This document shows positions 7,739 to 18,617 of a stretch of 64,000 nt of DNA, piece by piece. Below the pieces are notes generated by a model. The model was not told the DNA's origin. It did not search any database and saw nothing but the letters and a program-made list of their open reading frames with translations. The DNA comes from Agrobacterium leguminum. Lineage in GTDB: Bacteria; Pseudomonadota; Alphaproteobacteria; Rhizobiales; Rhizobiaceae. Made by a program: the position numbers and the translations under genes. The stretch spans positions 1 through 64,000 of the forward strand of contig NZ_JADQWB010000013.1 of assembly GCF_015704895.1 (NCBI RefSeq), given 5' to 3'. Numbering within the stretch: the first letter of the stretch is position 1; the number at the start of each line of letters is the position of its first letter.

Positions 7739-8578
7739 ATGGATTCGATCCACTATCCCGATACATTGGCGGCGCGTGCAGAATTGTGCCGCAGCGTTAT
7801 TCTTTCCGCCGGGGAGCTGGTGCTGAAAGGTTTTCAGGGCGAGGCGACGCGCAGCTTTTCGATGAAGGGGCCGCAGGATTTTCTGACGGTAACGGATGCT
7901 GCCTCCGAAGCGCATATTCGCGGCGCGATCATGGCCGCTTTCCCGGAAGACAGTTTTTTCGGGGAAGAAGGCGGCGGCGAGATCGGTGAGCGCGTCTGGG
8001 TCGTGGATCCCATCGACGGCACCGCCAATTTTGCCCGTGGCATTCCGCATTTCTGCATCTCCATCGCCTATGTCGAAAACGGCCAGACCGAAATCGGGGC
8101 GATCTATAGTCCCGCTCTTGGCGAGCTTTATTTCGCCCGCCGCGGCGAGGGAGCGACGCGGAACGGGCAACCGATCAGGACTGCGGAAACGGAGCGCTTC
8201 GATGCGGCTTCGATCGAGATGGGGTGGTCCACCCGCATCGCGAATGCGACCTATCTCGATGTCGTCAGGAACCTGCTCGATATGGGCGCCAATGTCCGCC
8301 GCGCCGGCTCCGGCGCGCTGGCGCTTGCCTATGTGGCTGATGGCCGTTCCGATGGCTATCTCGAATTGCACATGAATTCATGGGATTGTCTTGCGGGGCT
8401 GCTACTCGTCAGCGAAGCTGGCGGCGATGTGTGCCCTTTTCTGGAGATCGGCAGTCTCCGGGAGGGCGGGCCGGTACTGGCCGCAGCCGCCGGTGTTGCC
8501 AGAGGCGTCAGTCAGGCATCGAATATAGCGCTGGTCGCGCGGCAGCTGTCGGATCGTCCGCGGGCGGCATCGGCGTGA
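7739..8578 (+). CDS. Inositol monophosphatase family phosphatase
   Basis: 279 residues from ATG 7739. The frame stays open further upstream, but an earlier start would put the 17-bp inverted repeat inside the gene, so the internal ATG is preferred. Family motifs are clear: FGEEGGGE, then VWVVDPIDGTANFARG (metal site), and WDCLAGLLLVSEAGG near the C-terminus (second metal site). Such enzymes hydrolyse inositol phosphates, fructose bisphosphate, histidinol phosphate or PAP. Which of these applies cannot be told from the sequence. First of three phosphatase genes in a row. Confidence 0.9.
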   Translation: MDSIHYPDTLAARAELCRSVILSAGELVLKGFQGEATRSFSMKGPQDFLTVTDAASEAHIRGAIMAAFPEDSFFGEEGGGEIGERVWVVDPIDGTANFARGIPHFCISIAYVENGQTEIGAIYSPALGELYFARRGEGATRNGQPIRTAETERFDAASIEMGWSTRIANATYLDVVRNLLDMGANVRRAGSGALALAYVADGRSDGYLELHMNSWDCLAGLLLVSEAGGDVCPFLEIGSLREGGPVLAAAAGVARGVSQASNIALVARQLSDRPRAASA

Positions 8579-8638
8579 TTTATGGCGGAGGCCCTTTTGC
8601 AGAGGGGGCCTCGTGCTTCATGCATGTGGAGGAATGAA

Positions 8639-9247
8639 ATGGATAGACCCGTTTATGCCCGGCCCGCAATCAGCCTGATTTCGGAAGGGCTCGGCCCGCA
8701 CAATGCTGCGCTTTACATTGGCGGCAGCGATGGTGCGAGCGATCTCGGGCTCCTGCGCCGGCATGGCATCACCACCGTCGTCAATTGCGCCGTCAATCTG
8801 GATATCAATCTCGTGCAGGCGGTGGCGGAAGAGGGCGACAGGCGCACCGTGGGTTATGGCGATATCCGTTATTACAAGCTCGGCCTTATCGATGGTGAGG
8901 GCAGCCCCGACACCATGATGCTGGGCGCCTATTACATTCTCGACGGCGCGCTTCGCCAGACCATGCCGAAGCGGGAAACCTATCCCTTTGCCGATGGCGG
9001 CAATGTGCTCGTCAATTGCCGCAGCGGCCGCAGCCGTTCCGTCTCACTGGTGGCGCTTTTCCTGCACAAGCAGCAGCCGGATCTCTATCCGACCCTCGAT
9101 GATGCGCTGGCCGTGATCCGCACGAAGCGGGAATTGCGGCCTGACGAATGGTTCGAGACGCCGAAACCGATGCTTTACGCCGCCGCCCGCCGTGCTTCCG
9201 ACTGGATCGACATGGTCGAGGGCAGAAAGACCGCTCAACCATGCTGA
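8639..9247 (+). CDS. Dual-specificity/tyrosine phosphatase-like protein with Asn before the catalytic Cys
   Basis: 202 residues from ATG 8639, which has GGAGG at 8628-8632; the frame opens earlier but without a ribosome site. The loop VNCRSGRSRSVSL (about 125-137) is the CX5R phosphatase loop with Cys127 and Arg133, but the usual His before Cys is Asn126. Asp85 (LGLIDGEG) is placed to be the general acid. No signal peptide. The gene overlaps the next by 7 bp and follows the inositol-phosphatase gene by 60 bp, so the three phosphatases are probably one operon. The substrate could be a phosphoprotein or a small phosphate ester. Confidence 0.8.
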   Translation: MDRPVYARPAISLISEGLGPHNAALYIGGSDGASDLGLLRRHGITTVVNCAVNLDINLVQAVAEEGDRRTVGYGDIRYYKLGLIDGEGSPDTMMLGAYYILDGALRQTMPKRETYPFADGGNVLVNCRSGRSRSVSLVALFLHKQQPDLYPTLDDALAVIRTKRELRPDEWFETPKPMLYAAARRASDWIDMVEGRKTAQPC

Positions 9248-10926
9248 CACGCACGCTTCCTTCCGTTGCCGTCATCGCCGACGCGCATTTCCATGACACG
9301 GCAGCCGATTTCGGATTTCCCGGCATCGAAATCGACGGTCAGCGCATCACCATGCGCAGCTGGTCGGATACGCGTGAATCCACCCGGGTTTTCAATGAAA
9401 GCGCCGATGCATTGCATGCGGCGCTGGAGAAGGTGCGGCAGCGCGGCATTCGCCATGTGGTGCTGCTTGGCGACTATACCGATGATGGCCAGCGGGTGAC
9501 GACTGAAACGCTGAAGAACATCCTGCAACGCCACAGCGACACCCACGGCACGGCCTTCTACGCATTGCCCGGAAACCACGATATTTTCGGACCGCGCGGC
9601 CGGCACCATACCAAGGAGTTTTTGACGGAAAACGGCAAATGCCTTTCCGTTTCAAGCGATGCGCGGCGAGCCGGTGAGCGCGTCGTCGTTAGCGACGGGA
9701 TGTATTGCGAAGGTTATCCCGTGGGCCTTGGCCCGATGGCGGCTTTCGGTTATTTCCGCCAGCCGGATTATCTGCATTGGGAAACCCCTTTCGGTGTTTC
9801 CGATGCGCCGGAGGACCGGCTGTACGCGGTGCGCTCACCCGATGGGCGCAATATCTACCGCCTGATGGATGCCTCCTATCTGGTCGAACCGGAGCCGGGC
9901 CTGTGGCTGCTGATGATCGACGCCAATATTTTCGAGCCGCTCGATGGTGAGTTCGAAGCGGGCGAGGAAGCGGCTTTTATCGACAGCACCTCCGGTGGCT
10001 GGAATGCGCTTTTGCGCTGCAAGCCCTTCCTCATCGACTGGATTGCTGATGTGCGCCGCAGGGCGGAGCTGCACGGCAAGACATTGCTCGGCTTTTCCCA
10101 CTATCCGGCGCTCGATCCTTTCGATGGCGCAAGCGGTGCGGAAGGCGCCCTGTTCGGTGAAACCAATGTCGTGCGCCGCACGCCGCGCAAGGCAGTGGAG
10201 GATGCGCTGTTACAGGCCGGGCTTGCCGTTCATTTCAGCGGGCACCTGCACGTGGAAGGCGTGACCCGGCGCGGGGAAGGCGAAAACTCGCTCACCAATA
10301 TCGCCGTGCCGTCGCTCGTCGCCTTTCCGCCCGCTTTCAAGGTCGTCCACCCGTCGCGGCAGGCAATCCTTGTCGAGACGGTGGAGATGGCTGCTCTGCC
10401 GGTCAATGGCCGCATTTGCGATGGTTACGCGCAGGAGACAGCACTGGCGGGCGAGGCGAACGACCTGGCTTTTGCCGCCGGCAATTACGGTGAATTTCTG
10501 CTGGGCCACAAGCGGGCGCTGATCAGGTATCGTTATTTCCCCAAGGAATGGCCGGCCGAGGTCGTCACGGCAATCGCCGATAAAAGCGTTCGGGAGGTTC
10601 TCGACCTGCTTGGAGAAGAAGGCCGATCCTCGCCTGATGCTGCTGTCCTGTCCTTGGACCTGCCGATATTCGAACTGATTGCTGACTGGTATTGCCTGCG
10701 CCAGGGTGCAGGTCTGGCACTGCCGCATATCGCGCCGCAACGGCTTTCCCTTTATCGAACGCTGGCGGAGCGTTTCGGTCGCGAGCCGGATAGTCACGAT
10801 GGTTCGGTCGAAAGCTTTCTCGAAATCTTCTTCGGAGCCCTCGGCCTGTTTCTCGAGCGTGCCGAAAGCAGCCCGCGTGATCTGGAGCTTGGGCTTGTAC
10901 TGCAGCGTGAACGGGTTGCGGTTTGA
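9241..10926 (+). CDS. Calcineurin-like metallophosphoesterase
   Basis: 561 residues from ATG 9241, overlapping the previous stop. The metal-binding series is complete: DAHFHD (D-x-H), GDYTDDG, GNHD, FSHYP and FSGHLHVEG (GHxH). The C-terminal 180 residues are outside the phosphoesterase core and resemble no domain I know. No signal peptide is seen, so it is probably cytoplasmic. The substrate is unknown; phosphodiesters or nucleotides are typical. It closes the three-phosphatase operon. Confidence 0.88.
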   Translation: MLTRTLPSVAVIADAHFHDTAADFGFPGIEIDGQRITMRSWSDTRESTRVFNESADALHAALEKVRQRGIRHVVLLGDYTDDGQRVTTETLKNILQRHSDTHGTAFYALPGNHDIFGPRGRHHTKEFLTENGKCLSVSSDARRAGERVVVSDGMYCEGYPVGLGPMAAFGYFRQPDYLHWETPFGVSDAPEDRLYAVRSPDGRNIYRLMDASYLVEPEPGLWLLMIDANIFEPLDGEFEAGEEAAFIDSTSGGWNALLRCKPFLIDWIADVRRRAELHGKTLLGFSHYPALDPFDGASGAEGALFGETNVVRRTPRKAVEDALLQAGLAVHFSGHLHVEGVTRRGEGENSLTNIAVPSLVAFPPAFKVVHPSRQAILVETVEMAALPVNGRICDGYAQETALAGEANDLAFAAGNYGEFLLGHKRALIRYRYFPKEWPAEVVTAIADKSVREVLDLLGEEGRSSPDAAVLSLDLPIFELIADWYCLRQGAGLALPHIAPQRLSLYRTLAERFGREPDSHDGSVESFLEIFFGALGLFLERAESSPRDLELGLVLQRERVAV

Positions 10927-10958
10927 ACTGAAGATTTTTGCCCGGAAGGACATTTGGT

Positions 10959-11945
10959 CTAGCGCGCGGTGATGCGCTCGACCATGGAAACGGGCACGAC
11001 CTGAAGCCGGGTTTCCGGCTCATCGCTATCGAGCGCGGTCAAAACCTTCTCGGTCAGCGCGTCGAAAGACTGGGCAACGGTCGTCAGCTGGTAGCTTTTC
11101 CAGCCGGCCTGCGGAATATCGTCGAAACCGACAATCGAGATATCTTCCGGAACCCGGCGGCCCATTTCCAGCCGGGCGGCGTCCATGAAACCGAGAGCCA
11201 GCAGATCAGTGACACAGAAGGCGCCGTCGATGGTCCTGTCCGCGAGCAATTCTCGACCGGCCTGATAGCCACTGTCATAGCTGGTGGGGCCGCCGCACCA
11301 TGGAACCACCTGAATACCCTCCATGGTCATGCGCTCGGTGAAAGCGTTGACGCGGCGCAACTGTGCCGGCGTCCGGCTGCCGCTGGAGACAACCGCAACC
11401 TTTCCGCACCTGGCCGCCACAAGCCGCATGGCGGCCAGATTGGCGCCGTGGGAATCGTCGCTCAGCACCATATTCGTATCGGTGCGGTCCAGATGCTGGT
11501 TGATGAGGATGAGACGCACGCCGTTGGCGATGCATTCGTCGATAATAGAGGCCGGAGGTTCACCGGAAAGAACGATGATGGCCTGCGCGCGGAATTCGAA
11601 GAGACGCTCGATGAGTGGTGCGATGTCCTTGCGCGCATCTGCCGCATTCAGCAGCAGGCATTGCAGGCCACGGCGCAAGAGACCGATGCTGAGGAAATCG
11701 AGCTGTTTCGAAATGAAGGGAGAACTGAGATTTGCTCCGACAACACCAACGAGGTTGGAGCGGTCGTTATTGAGGCCCTGCGCCAAACGGTTGATGCGAT
11801 AGCCAAGTTCCTGCGCAGCCTTCAACACCCTGCGTCGGACGGCCTTGGATACGCTGCCGCCGGGAGTGAAGGTGCGTGAAACGGCGGAGCGTGAGACACC
11901 CGCCTTTTTTGCTACTTCTTCGGCCGTTACGAACCCTTTCGCCAT
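10959..11945 (-). CDS. LacI-family transcriptional regulator
   Basis: 328 residues. N-terminal helix-turn-helix VTAEEVAKKAGVSRSAVSRT (about 6-25), a hinge helix (LAQGLNND), then a periplasmic-binding-protein-like effector domain ending in the usual DISIVGFDDIP. It is read in the same direction as the ABC transport genes and lies 92 bp after the small gene at 12038-12259, so it may be the last gene of that operon. A 12-bp palindrome upstream could be its operator. The effector is probably a sugar or derivative. Confidence 0.92.
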   Translation of the reverse strand: MAKGFVTAEEVAKKAGVSRSAVSRTFTPGGSVSKAVRRRVLKAAQELGYRINRLAQGLNNDRSNLVGVVGANLSSPFISKQLDFLSIGLLRRGLQCLLLNAADARKDIAPLIERLFEFRAQAIIVLSGEPPASIIDECIANGVRLILINQHLDRTDTNMVLSDDSHGANLAAMRLVAARCGKVAVVSSGSRTPAQLRRVNAFTERMTMEGIQVVPWCGGPTSYDSGYQAGRELLADRTIDGAFCVTDLLALGFMDAARLEMGRRVPEDISIVGFDDIPQAGWKSYQLTTVAQSFDALTEKVLTALDSDEPETRLQVVPVSMVERITAR

Positions 11946-12009
11946 TCAATCCCCCGTTGCGAATCCACATGTCTGATAGCACAGGTCAGATTGCAGCGAC
12001 TATTCCAAT

Positions 12010-12021
12010 TGAAATATTTCA
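12010..12021. promoter_or_regulatory. Perfect 12-bp palindrome upstream of the LacI-type gene
   Basis: TGAAATATTTCA lies 65 bp before the start of the regulator gene at 11945 and after the stop of the small gene at 12038. It could be an operator for autoregulation. Its centre is AT, not the CG typical of LacI sites, so this is tentative. Confidence 0.35.
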
Positions 12022-12037
12022 GGTGCTGTGGTCGCGG

Positions 12038-12259
12038 TCAGTTTTGCGGTTCCAGCGCGCTTGCCGCAGCCTCGGCACGCGCGGCTGCCTCCTTTGCCTC
12101 CCGCTCGGCGCGGGAGGCCGCTTCCGGGTTGCTCGAACCGTCATAACCTCCCATGGCGCGTTCCCCGATGGCGATGTGGACATCCTTGAGCTGGATGACG
12201 ACGAGACCGGCGAGGATGGCCGCGCCGATAAAGAATACTGTTTTCCCGTTTATGGTCAT
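12038..12259 (-). CDS. Small single-span membrane protein linked to the ABC transporter
   Basis: 73 residues from the ATG at 12259; a longer reading frame exists but would begin inside a less likely stretch. One membrane helix (FFIGAAILAGLVVIQL, about 8-23) is followed by a short loop and an Ala/Glu/Arg-rich tail likely to form a helix or coiled coil. It lies 54 bp downstream of the ATPase gene, in the same direction. I recognise no family. It could be a transporter accessory. Confidence 0.6.
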   Translation of the reverse strand: MTINGKTVFFIGAAILAGLVVIQLKDVHIAIGERAMGGYDGSSNPEAASRAEREAKEAAARAEAAASALEPQN

Positions 12260-12313
12260 TCGACTCCACGCTTCGTGTTTGCCGGCGGAGGAAACAGCCG
12301 GCAAAACCACCGC

Positions 12314-13399
12314 TCAGCGGGTCAGGAGGCCGACGCCCGTTTCCGCATCGAACAAATGCATATCGGACGGGTCGATGTCGAGGCCGATCGTTTCACCGGC
12401 CTTGACTGCGCTGCGTCCCTGCACCGCGATAACCAGTTCGGTGGAGGTTCCCGTGGTGAGGAAGGTGGCCGAGCCGGTCGTCTCCACCGCGGAAACCGGC
12501 AGTGTCAATGCCGCCCCGTCTGTTGCGGCCGGCCGGATATGTTCCGGCCTGATGCCGACGATCACATCCTTGCCCGGCGGCAGGGAGGCCGGATTCCCGA
12601 TCGATTGCTGCGGTTCGCCTTCGCCGAAGCTGAGCTGAAGGGACGCGCGATCCGGGCTGACGGTCGCCGGAATGAAATTCATGGCCGGCGAGCCGATGAA
12701 GCCCGCAACGAAACGATTGACCGGGCGGTCGTATAGTTCCAGCGGCGTGCCCTGCTGTTCGATCACGCCATCGCGCATGACGACGACGTGATCGGCCATG
12801 GTCATCGCTTCGATCTGGTCGTGGGTGACATAGACCGAAGTGGCATGCAGGCGATCGTGCAGCGCGCGGATTTCCTTGCGCATGTGGACGCGTAGCGCCG
12901 CATCGAGATTGGAAAGCGGCTCATCGAACAGGAAGGCCTGCGGGTTGCGGATGATCGCCCGGCTCATGGCCACGCGCTGGCGCTGGCCGCCGGAGAGTTC
13001 GCGGGGATAACGCTTCATCAGCTTTGAAAGACCAGTCGTGGCCGCAACTTCTTCCGCCGCCTTGCGGGCGTCGGCCTTGGCGACGCCGCGCATACGCAGC
13101 GAATAGGTGAGATTTTCCTCCACGGTCATATGCGGATAGAGCGCATAGGACTGGAACACCATCGCCACATCGCGCTTGCGCGGCGGCACGCCGTTCATGA
13201 GCGTGCCGGCAATGCGCATGTCGCCGGCCGATATGGTCTCCAGCCCGGCGAGCGAGCGCAGAAGCGTGGACTTGCCGCAGCCCGACGGGCCGACAAGTGC
13301 GACGAAAGTGCCCTTCTTGATGGAAAGGTTGATATTCTTCAGCGCATGGAAGGCGCCGTAATATTTGTTGACGCCGGAAAGTTCGATCTGAAGGGTCAT
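12314..13399 (-). CDS. Carbohydrate ABC transporter ATP-binding protein (UgpC/MalK type)
   Basis: 361 residues from the ATG at 13399, which overlaps the upstream permease stop by 4 bp. Walker A GPSGCGKST (about 37-45), Q-loop FQSYALYPHM, signature LSGGQRQRVAMSRAI, Walker B AFLFDEPLSNLD and the switch His in VTHDQIEAM are all intact. The C-terminal 120 residues form the TOBE/regulatory domain of the CUT1 class (VGIRPEHI). It powers the two permeases next to it. The reading frame extends about 220 codons further upstream, but that part lies over the permease gene and is a shadow. Confidence 0.95.
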   Translation of the reverse strand: MTLQIELSGVNKYYGAFHALKNINLSIKKGTFVALVGPSGCGKSTLLRSLAGLETISAGDMRIAGTLMNGVPPRKRDVAMVFQSYALYPHMTVEENLTYSLRMRGVAKADARKAAEEVAATTGLSKLMKRYPRELSGGQRQRVAMSRAIIRNPQAFLFDEPLSNLDAALRVHMRKEIRALHDRLHATSVYVTHDQIEAMTMADHVVVMRDGVIEQQGTPLELYDRPVNRFVAGFIGSPAMNFIPATVSPDRASLQLSFGEGEPQQSIGNPASLPPGKDVIVGIRPEHIRPAATDGAALTLPVSAVETTGSATFLTTGTSTELVIAVQGRSAVKAGETIGLDIDPSDMHLFDAETGVGLLTR

Positions 13400-14223
13400 T
13401 TGAGCGCTCCCGATGTCAGGCCGGATACGATGCGGCGCTGCAAGAGAATGAAGAGGGCGAGAATGGGCGTCACATACATGGTCGCATAGGCCATGATGTT
13501 GTTCCATTCGCTGGTATTGGGGCCCATGAAGGAATTGAGGCCGACGCTGGCGGGTTGCAATTCGGCCGCCTGGATCATCGATTTCGAATAGACGAACTCG
13601 CCGAAGGCCTGCATGAAGATGAGGATGGCGCTGACGAGAATGCCGTTTCTGGCAAGCGGCAGCACGATGTTGAAGAAAGCGCCGACCCGGGAATTGCCAT
13701 CCACCAGCGCCGCCTCTTCCAGTTCCTGCGGCACGGCCATGAAAGTGGCGCGCACAAGCACCACGAAGAAGGGCATGCTTTTGGCCGCAATGGCGAGGAT
13801 GACCGACAGGCGCGGATAATCGAGAAGCCCGAATTGCGAGAAGCCGACGAAGATCGGCGTGATCATCAACGATGCCGGCAGAACCTGCAGCATGAGGATG
13901 AGGAACAGGCCGATATCCACCCAGACATTGCGATAGCGCGCCAGCACATAGGCGCAGCCGACGCCGAGAATGGTGATCAGCAGCACCGCGCTCGAAGCGA
14001 TCAGCACCGAATTCCACAGGTATCGGCCCATATTGCGGCTGTTCCAGACATAGGCATAGGTCTGCCATTGCGGGTCCGTGGGCCAGAAGGCGGGTGGATT
14101 GGCGAACATTTCCGAGCCGCTTTTAAGCGAGGTCAGATACATCCAGTAAAGCGGGAAAAGGTAGATGATGGCGAGCACGATGGCGATGGCCAGCATCAGG
14201 CGGTTGCGGGTCGTGATGCTCAT
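13396..14223 (-). CDS. Carbohydrate ABC transporter permease (MalG type)
   Basis: 275 residues, six predicted membrane helices. The cytoplasmic EAA loop is present (EELEEAALVDGNSRVGAF, giving the EAA-x3-G ATPase contact), and the N-terminus has the usual single helix with the LYWMYLTSLKS motif. The start overlaps the preceding permease stop by 4 bp and its stop overlaps the ATPase start. It pairs with the permease encoded at 14220-15122 as a CUT1-type channel. Confidence 0.93.
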   Translation of the reverse strand: MSITTRNRLMLAIAIVLAIIYLFPLYWMYLTSLKSGSEMFANPPAFWPTDPQWQTYAYVWNSRNMGRYLWNSVLIASSAVLLITILGVGCAYVLARYRNVWVDIGLFLILMLQVLPASLMITPIFVGFSQFGLLDYPRLSVILAIAAKSMPFFVVLVRATFMAVPQELEEAALVDGNSRVGAFFNIVLPLARNGILVSAILIFMQAFGEFVYSKSMIQAAELQPASVGLNSFMGPNTSEWNNIMAYATMYVTPILALFILLQRRIVSGLTSGALK

Positions 14224-15122
14224 CCGCGCACCTCATGCCGTGTGGAGCGCACATAAACGATGGAGGCCAGCATGACGAAAACGATCATGATGACGGAGAT
14301 CGTGGCGCCCCTGCCGAAATCATATTGCCGGAACGACAGGTCCCAGGCCCAATATTGCGCCACGTTGGAGCTGTTATTCGGTCCGCCATCGGTAATGGCG
14401 GCGAAAAGATCGAATTGCTGCAGCGTGAAGATCAGCCCGAGCGAGACGATCGCACCGATGGTGGAGCGCATCATCGGCAGGGTGATGGTGTAGAAGCGCT
14501 GCCAGGCATTGGCGCCGTCCAGTTCCGCGGCTTCGTAGAGATCGCCGGGAATGGAGGCGAGACCGACGGAAAGCAGGATCATGTTGAAGGAGGTGCCGAG
14601 CCAGATATTGGCGATGACAACGGCCCAGAGCGAAAAATTTGCATCGGAGCGCCAGAAGATATTGCCCGATATCAGGCCGCTTTCCCGTAGGAAGAAATTC
14701 AACACGCCGAAATCGCCGGACAGGATCCAGTTCCAGATCGCGCCCACCACGAGGCCGGGCATGACCCATGACACGAGGAACAAGCCGCGCAGCCAGGTTG
14801 CGCCGGGAAAATTGACCCAGAAGAACAGCGCCAGACCGAAGCCGATGGCGAATTGCCCGGCAATCGAGGCCACGACAAAGGTGACGGTGTTGAAAAGGAT
14901 CGGCAATGTTTCCGGCTGCCGGAACAGATCGATATAATTCTTGAAGCCGACGAAGGGGCGCACGAAGGTGCCCAGGCTGAACATGTCGACTTCCTGAAAG
15001 CTCATGACGATGTTGTAGATGAGCGGCAGCCCCGCCATGACGAACAGGAAGCCCAAAGGAAAGGCGACAAGGACGATATCGAAACCGCGACCGTCACTGA
15101 CGCTGGAAAACAGTTTTTTCAT
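14220..15122 (-). CDS. Carbohydrate ABC transporter permease (MalF type)
   Basis: 300 residues with six predicted helices and an EAA loop (LYEAAELDGANAWQRFYTI, about 199-217). First permease of the pair. It follows the binding-protein gene after a 111-bp gap that holds two hairpins, consistent with lower expression of the membrane parts than of the binding protein. Confidence 0.93.
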   Translation of the reverse strand: MKKLFSSVSDGRGFDIVLVAFPLGFLFVMAGLPLIYNIVMSFQEVDMFSLGTFVRPFVGFKNYIDLFRQPETLPILFNTVTFVVASIAGQFAIGFGLALFFWVNFPGATWLRGLFLVSWVMPGLVVGAIWNWILSGDFGVLNFFLRESGLISGNIFWRSDANFSLWAVVIANIWLGTSFNMILLSVGLASIPGDLYEAAELDGANAWQRFYTITLPMMRSTIGAIVSLGLIFTLQQFDLFAAITDGGPNNSSNVAQYWAWDLSFRQYDFGRGATISVIMIVFVMLASIVYVRSTRHEVRG

Positions 15123-15146
15123 GAAACATCCTCACAAGCTCCAGTC

Positions 15147-15222
15147 GGGGCCGCCGCCGCTTGTCGCGACAGGCAGCCCCACCGGGAGGAACCCCTTGGG
15201 TGGAGGCCGGAGAAACCCGGCC
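15147..15222 (-). repeat. Two stem-loops between binding-protein and permease genes
   Basis: 15147-15180 pairs GGGGC with GCCCC around a perfect inner palindrome TGTCGCGACA. 15205-15222 pairs GGCCGG with CCGGCC across a 6-base loop. No T-run follows, so these are more likely mRNA-stabilising or partial-termination structures, as is common after binding-protein genes. Confidence 0.55.
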
Positions 15223-15233
15223 GCCCGCCCGGA

Positions 15234-17431
<2,198 letters not shown>

Positions 17432-17443
17432 GTCTTTCAGTCC

Positions 17444-18478
17444 TTATGCTGCAATGGAAACACGCTGGCCGAGGCGGGCGCTTTCAATCGCGCCGATCAC
17501 CATGGCAAGGCTGTTGATGTTGTCGAAGGAGGCCGTTTCCGGCATCTCACCCGTACGGATGGACTCTAGGAACGAGAGAATGACGCTGGCATGGCCACGC
17601 GTATCCTTCTCGGAGACGGCTTCGGAAACGTTTACGGTCCTGAAGCCGCGCAGAAGCCCCTGTTCGTCGCCGGCCACGGAGGCGGAGAAATTGTCTTCCC
17701 CGTCCCAGAGAATCATGCCCTTCGAGCCGATCAGTCGCCAGCGCGCTTCCCAGCTGGTCCGCTCGCCTTCGGCGCACCAGGAGCCGCGATAGGTAAAGAC
17801 GACATCATTCGAGAACTCGAAAATGGCGTTGGCGCTTGCGCCATGGGCATACCATGAGCCGGCCGGGTTCTTTTCCACGCAGAAGACGGAGAGGGGTTTT
17901 TCATTGGCGACGAAACGGGCCGCATCGAAGGTATGGATCGCCATGTCGAGAAGCAGGACGTTCTTCATCTCCTCGCGGAAGCCGCCGAAATGCGGCCCAA
18001 GGAAAAAATCGCAATGGATGGCCGTCAAATCGCCGATGACGCCGTCTTCCAGCGCGCGGCGCAGCCGCCGGATTCCGGCCACAAACCGCCGGTTTTGCAC
18101 CACGGCATGAATTTTGCCGGCTTTTTTTGTCAGTTCAACCAGCGTGCCGGCTTCCTCCATCGAGGCGGCAAGCGGCTTTTCGCTGAGCACGTGGCACCCG
18201 GCCTCGAGACCGGCCTCAACCACGGCGAAGCGCGCCTGCGGGATGACGATATCAAAAAGGATGTCGGCTTTCGTTTTAGCGAGAACCTCGCGCAGATCCG
18301 TGCCGATGACCGCATCCGTGAGGGCGAATTCTTCGGCAAGCGCGCGGGCCGTGTTCTCGTTCAGGTCGACCAGCCCGGCGATCCTGATCGCGCCGGCGAT
18401 TTCCGGCGTGGATTGAATGGCACGCAACCAGCCTTTGGCCATAGCTCCGCACCCGCATAAAACGGCATTGAAAGTCAT
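17444..18478 (-). CDS. Gfo/Idh/MocA-family NAD(P)-dependent oxidoreductase
   Basis: 344 residues. N-terminal Rossmann fold with AVLCGCGAMAKGW (about 5-17), then the family motif SEKPLA (about 98-103) whose Lys is catalytic, and the C-terminal beta-sheet substrate domain. The DMAIHTFDAARF segment (about 179-190) supplies the second catalytic His. First gene of the minus-strand operon, directly downstream of a promoter and operator at 18524-18568. Probably oxidises or reduces the imported sugar or its product. Confidence 0.92.
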   Translation of the reverse strand: MTFNAVLCGCGAMAKGWLRAIQSTPEIAGAIRIAGLVDLNENTARALAEEFALTDAVIGTDLREVLAKTKADILFDIVIPQARFAVVEAGLEAGCHVLSEKPLAASMEEAGTLVELTKKAGKIHAVVQNRRFVAGIRRLRRALEDGVIGDLTAIHCDFFLGPHFGGFREEMKNVLLLDMAIHTFDAARFVANEKPLSVFCVEKNPAGSWYAHGASANAIFEFSNDVVFTYRGSWCAEGERTSWEARWRLIGSKGMILWDGEDNFSASVAGDEQGLLRGFRTVNVSEAVSEKDTRGHASVILSFLESIRTGEMPETASFDNINSLAMVIGAIESARLGQRVSIAA

Positions 18479-18523
18479 CTCATCTCCCCGGACTCTTTCG
18501 CAAACTCCTCTTTGCGCAGGGCG

Positions 18524-18568
18524 TCGTAAACGTTTACGAGACTATGCCAATGATGTTAGATATGTCAA
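18524..18568 (-). promoter_or_regulatory. Promoter of the sugar operon with a perfect 16-bp LacI-type operator
   Basis: The operator is TCGTAAACGTTTACGA at 18524-18539, a perfect palindrome with a central CG. On the minus strand a consensus -35 TTGACA (18563-18568) and a -10-like CATAGT (18541-18546) are 16 bp apart, so the operator falls right at the transcription start. It lies between the oxidoreductase gene (start 18478) and the divergent LacI gene (start 18618) and could repress both. Confidence 0.8.
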
Positions 18569-18617
18569 GACCGTTAAGGGGCGCGTCGATTGCGCGCCGG
18601 GCCTGGGAGGGGAGTGC

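Noticed and set aside
17626-17633. AAACGTTT inside the Gfo/Idh gene as a second LacI operator
   Set aside because: Only the core is symmetric, the flanks do not match the 18524-18539 operator well, and it is 900 bp away within coding sequence. Chance cannot be excluded.
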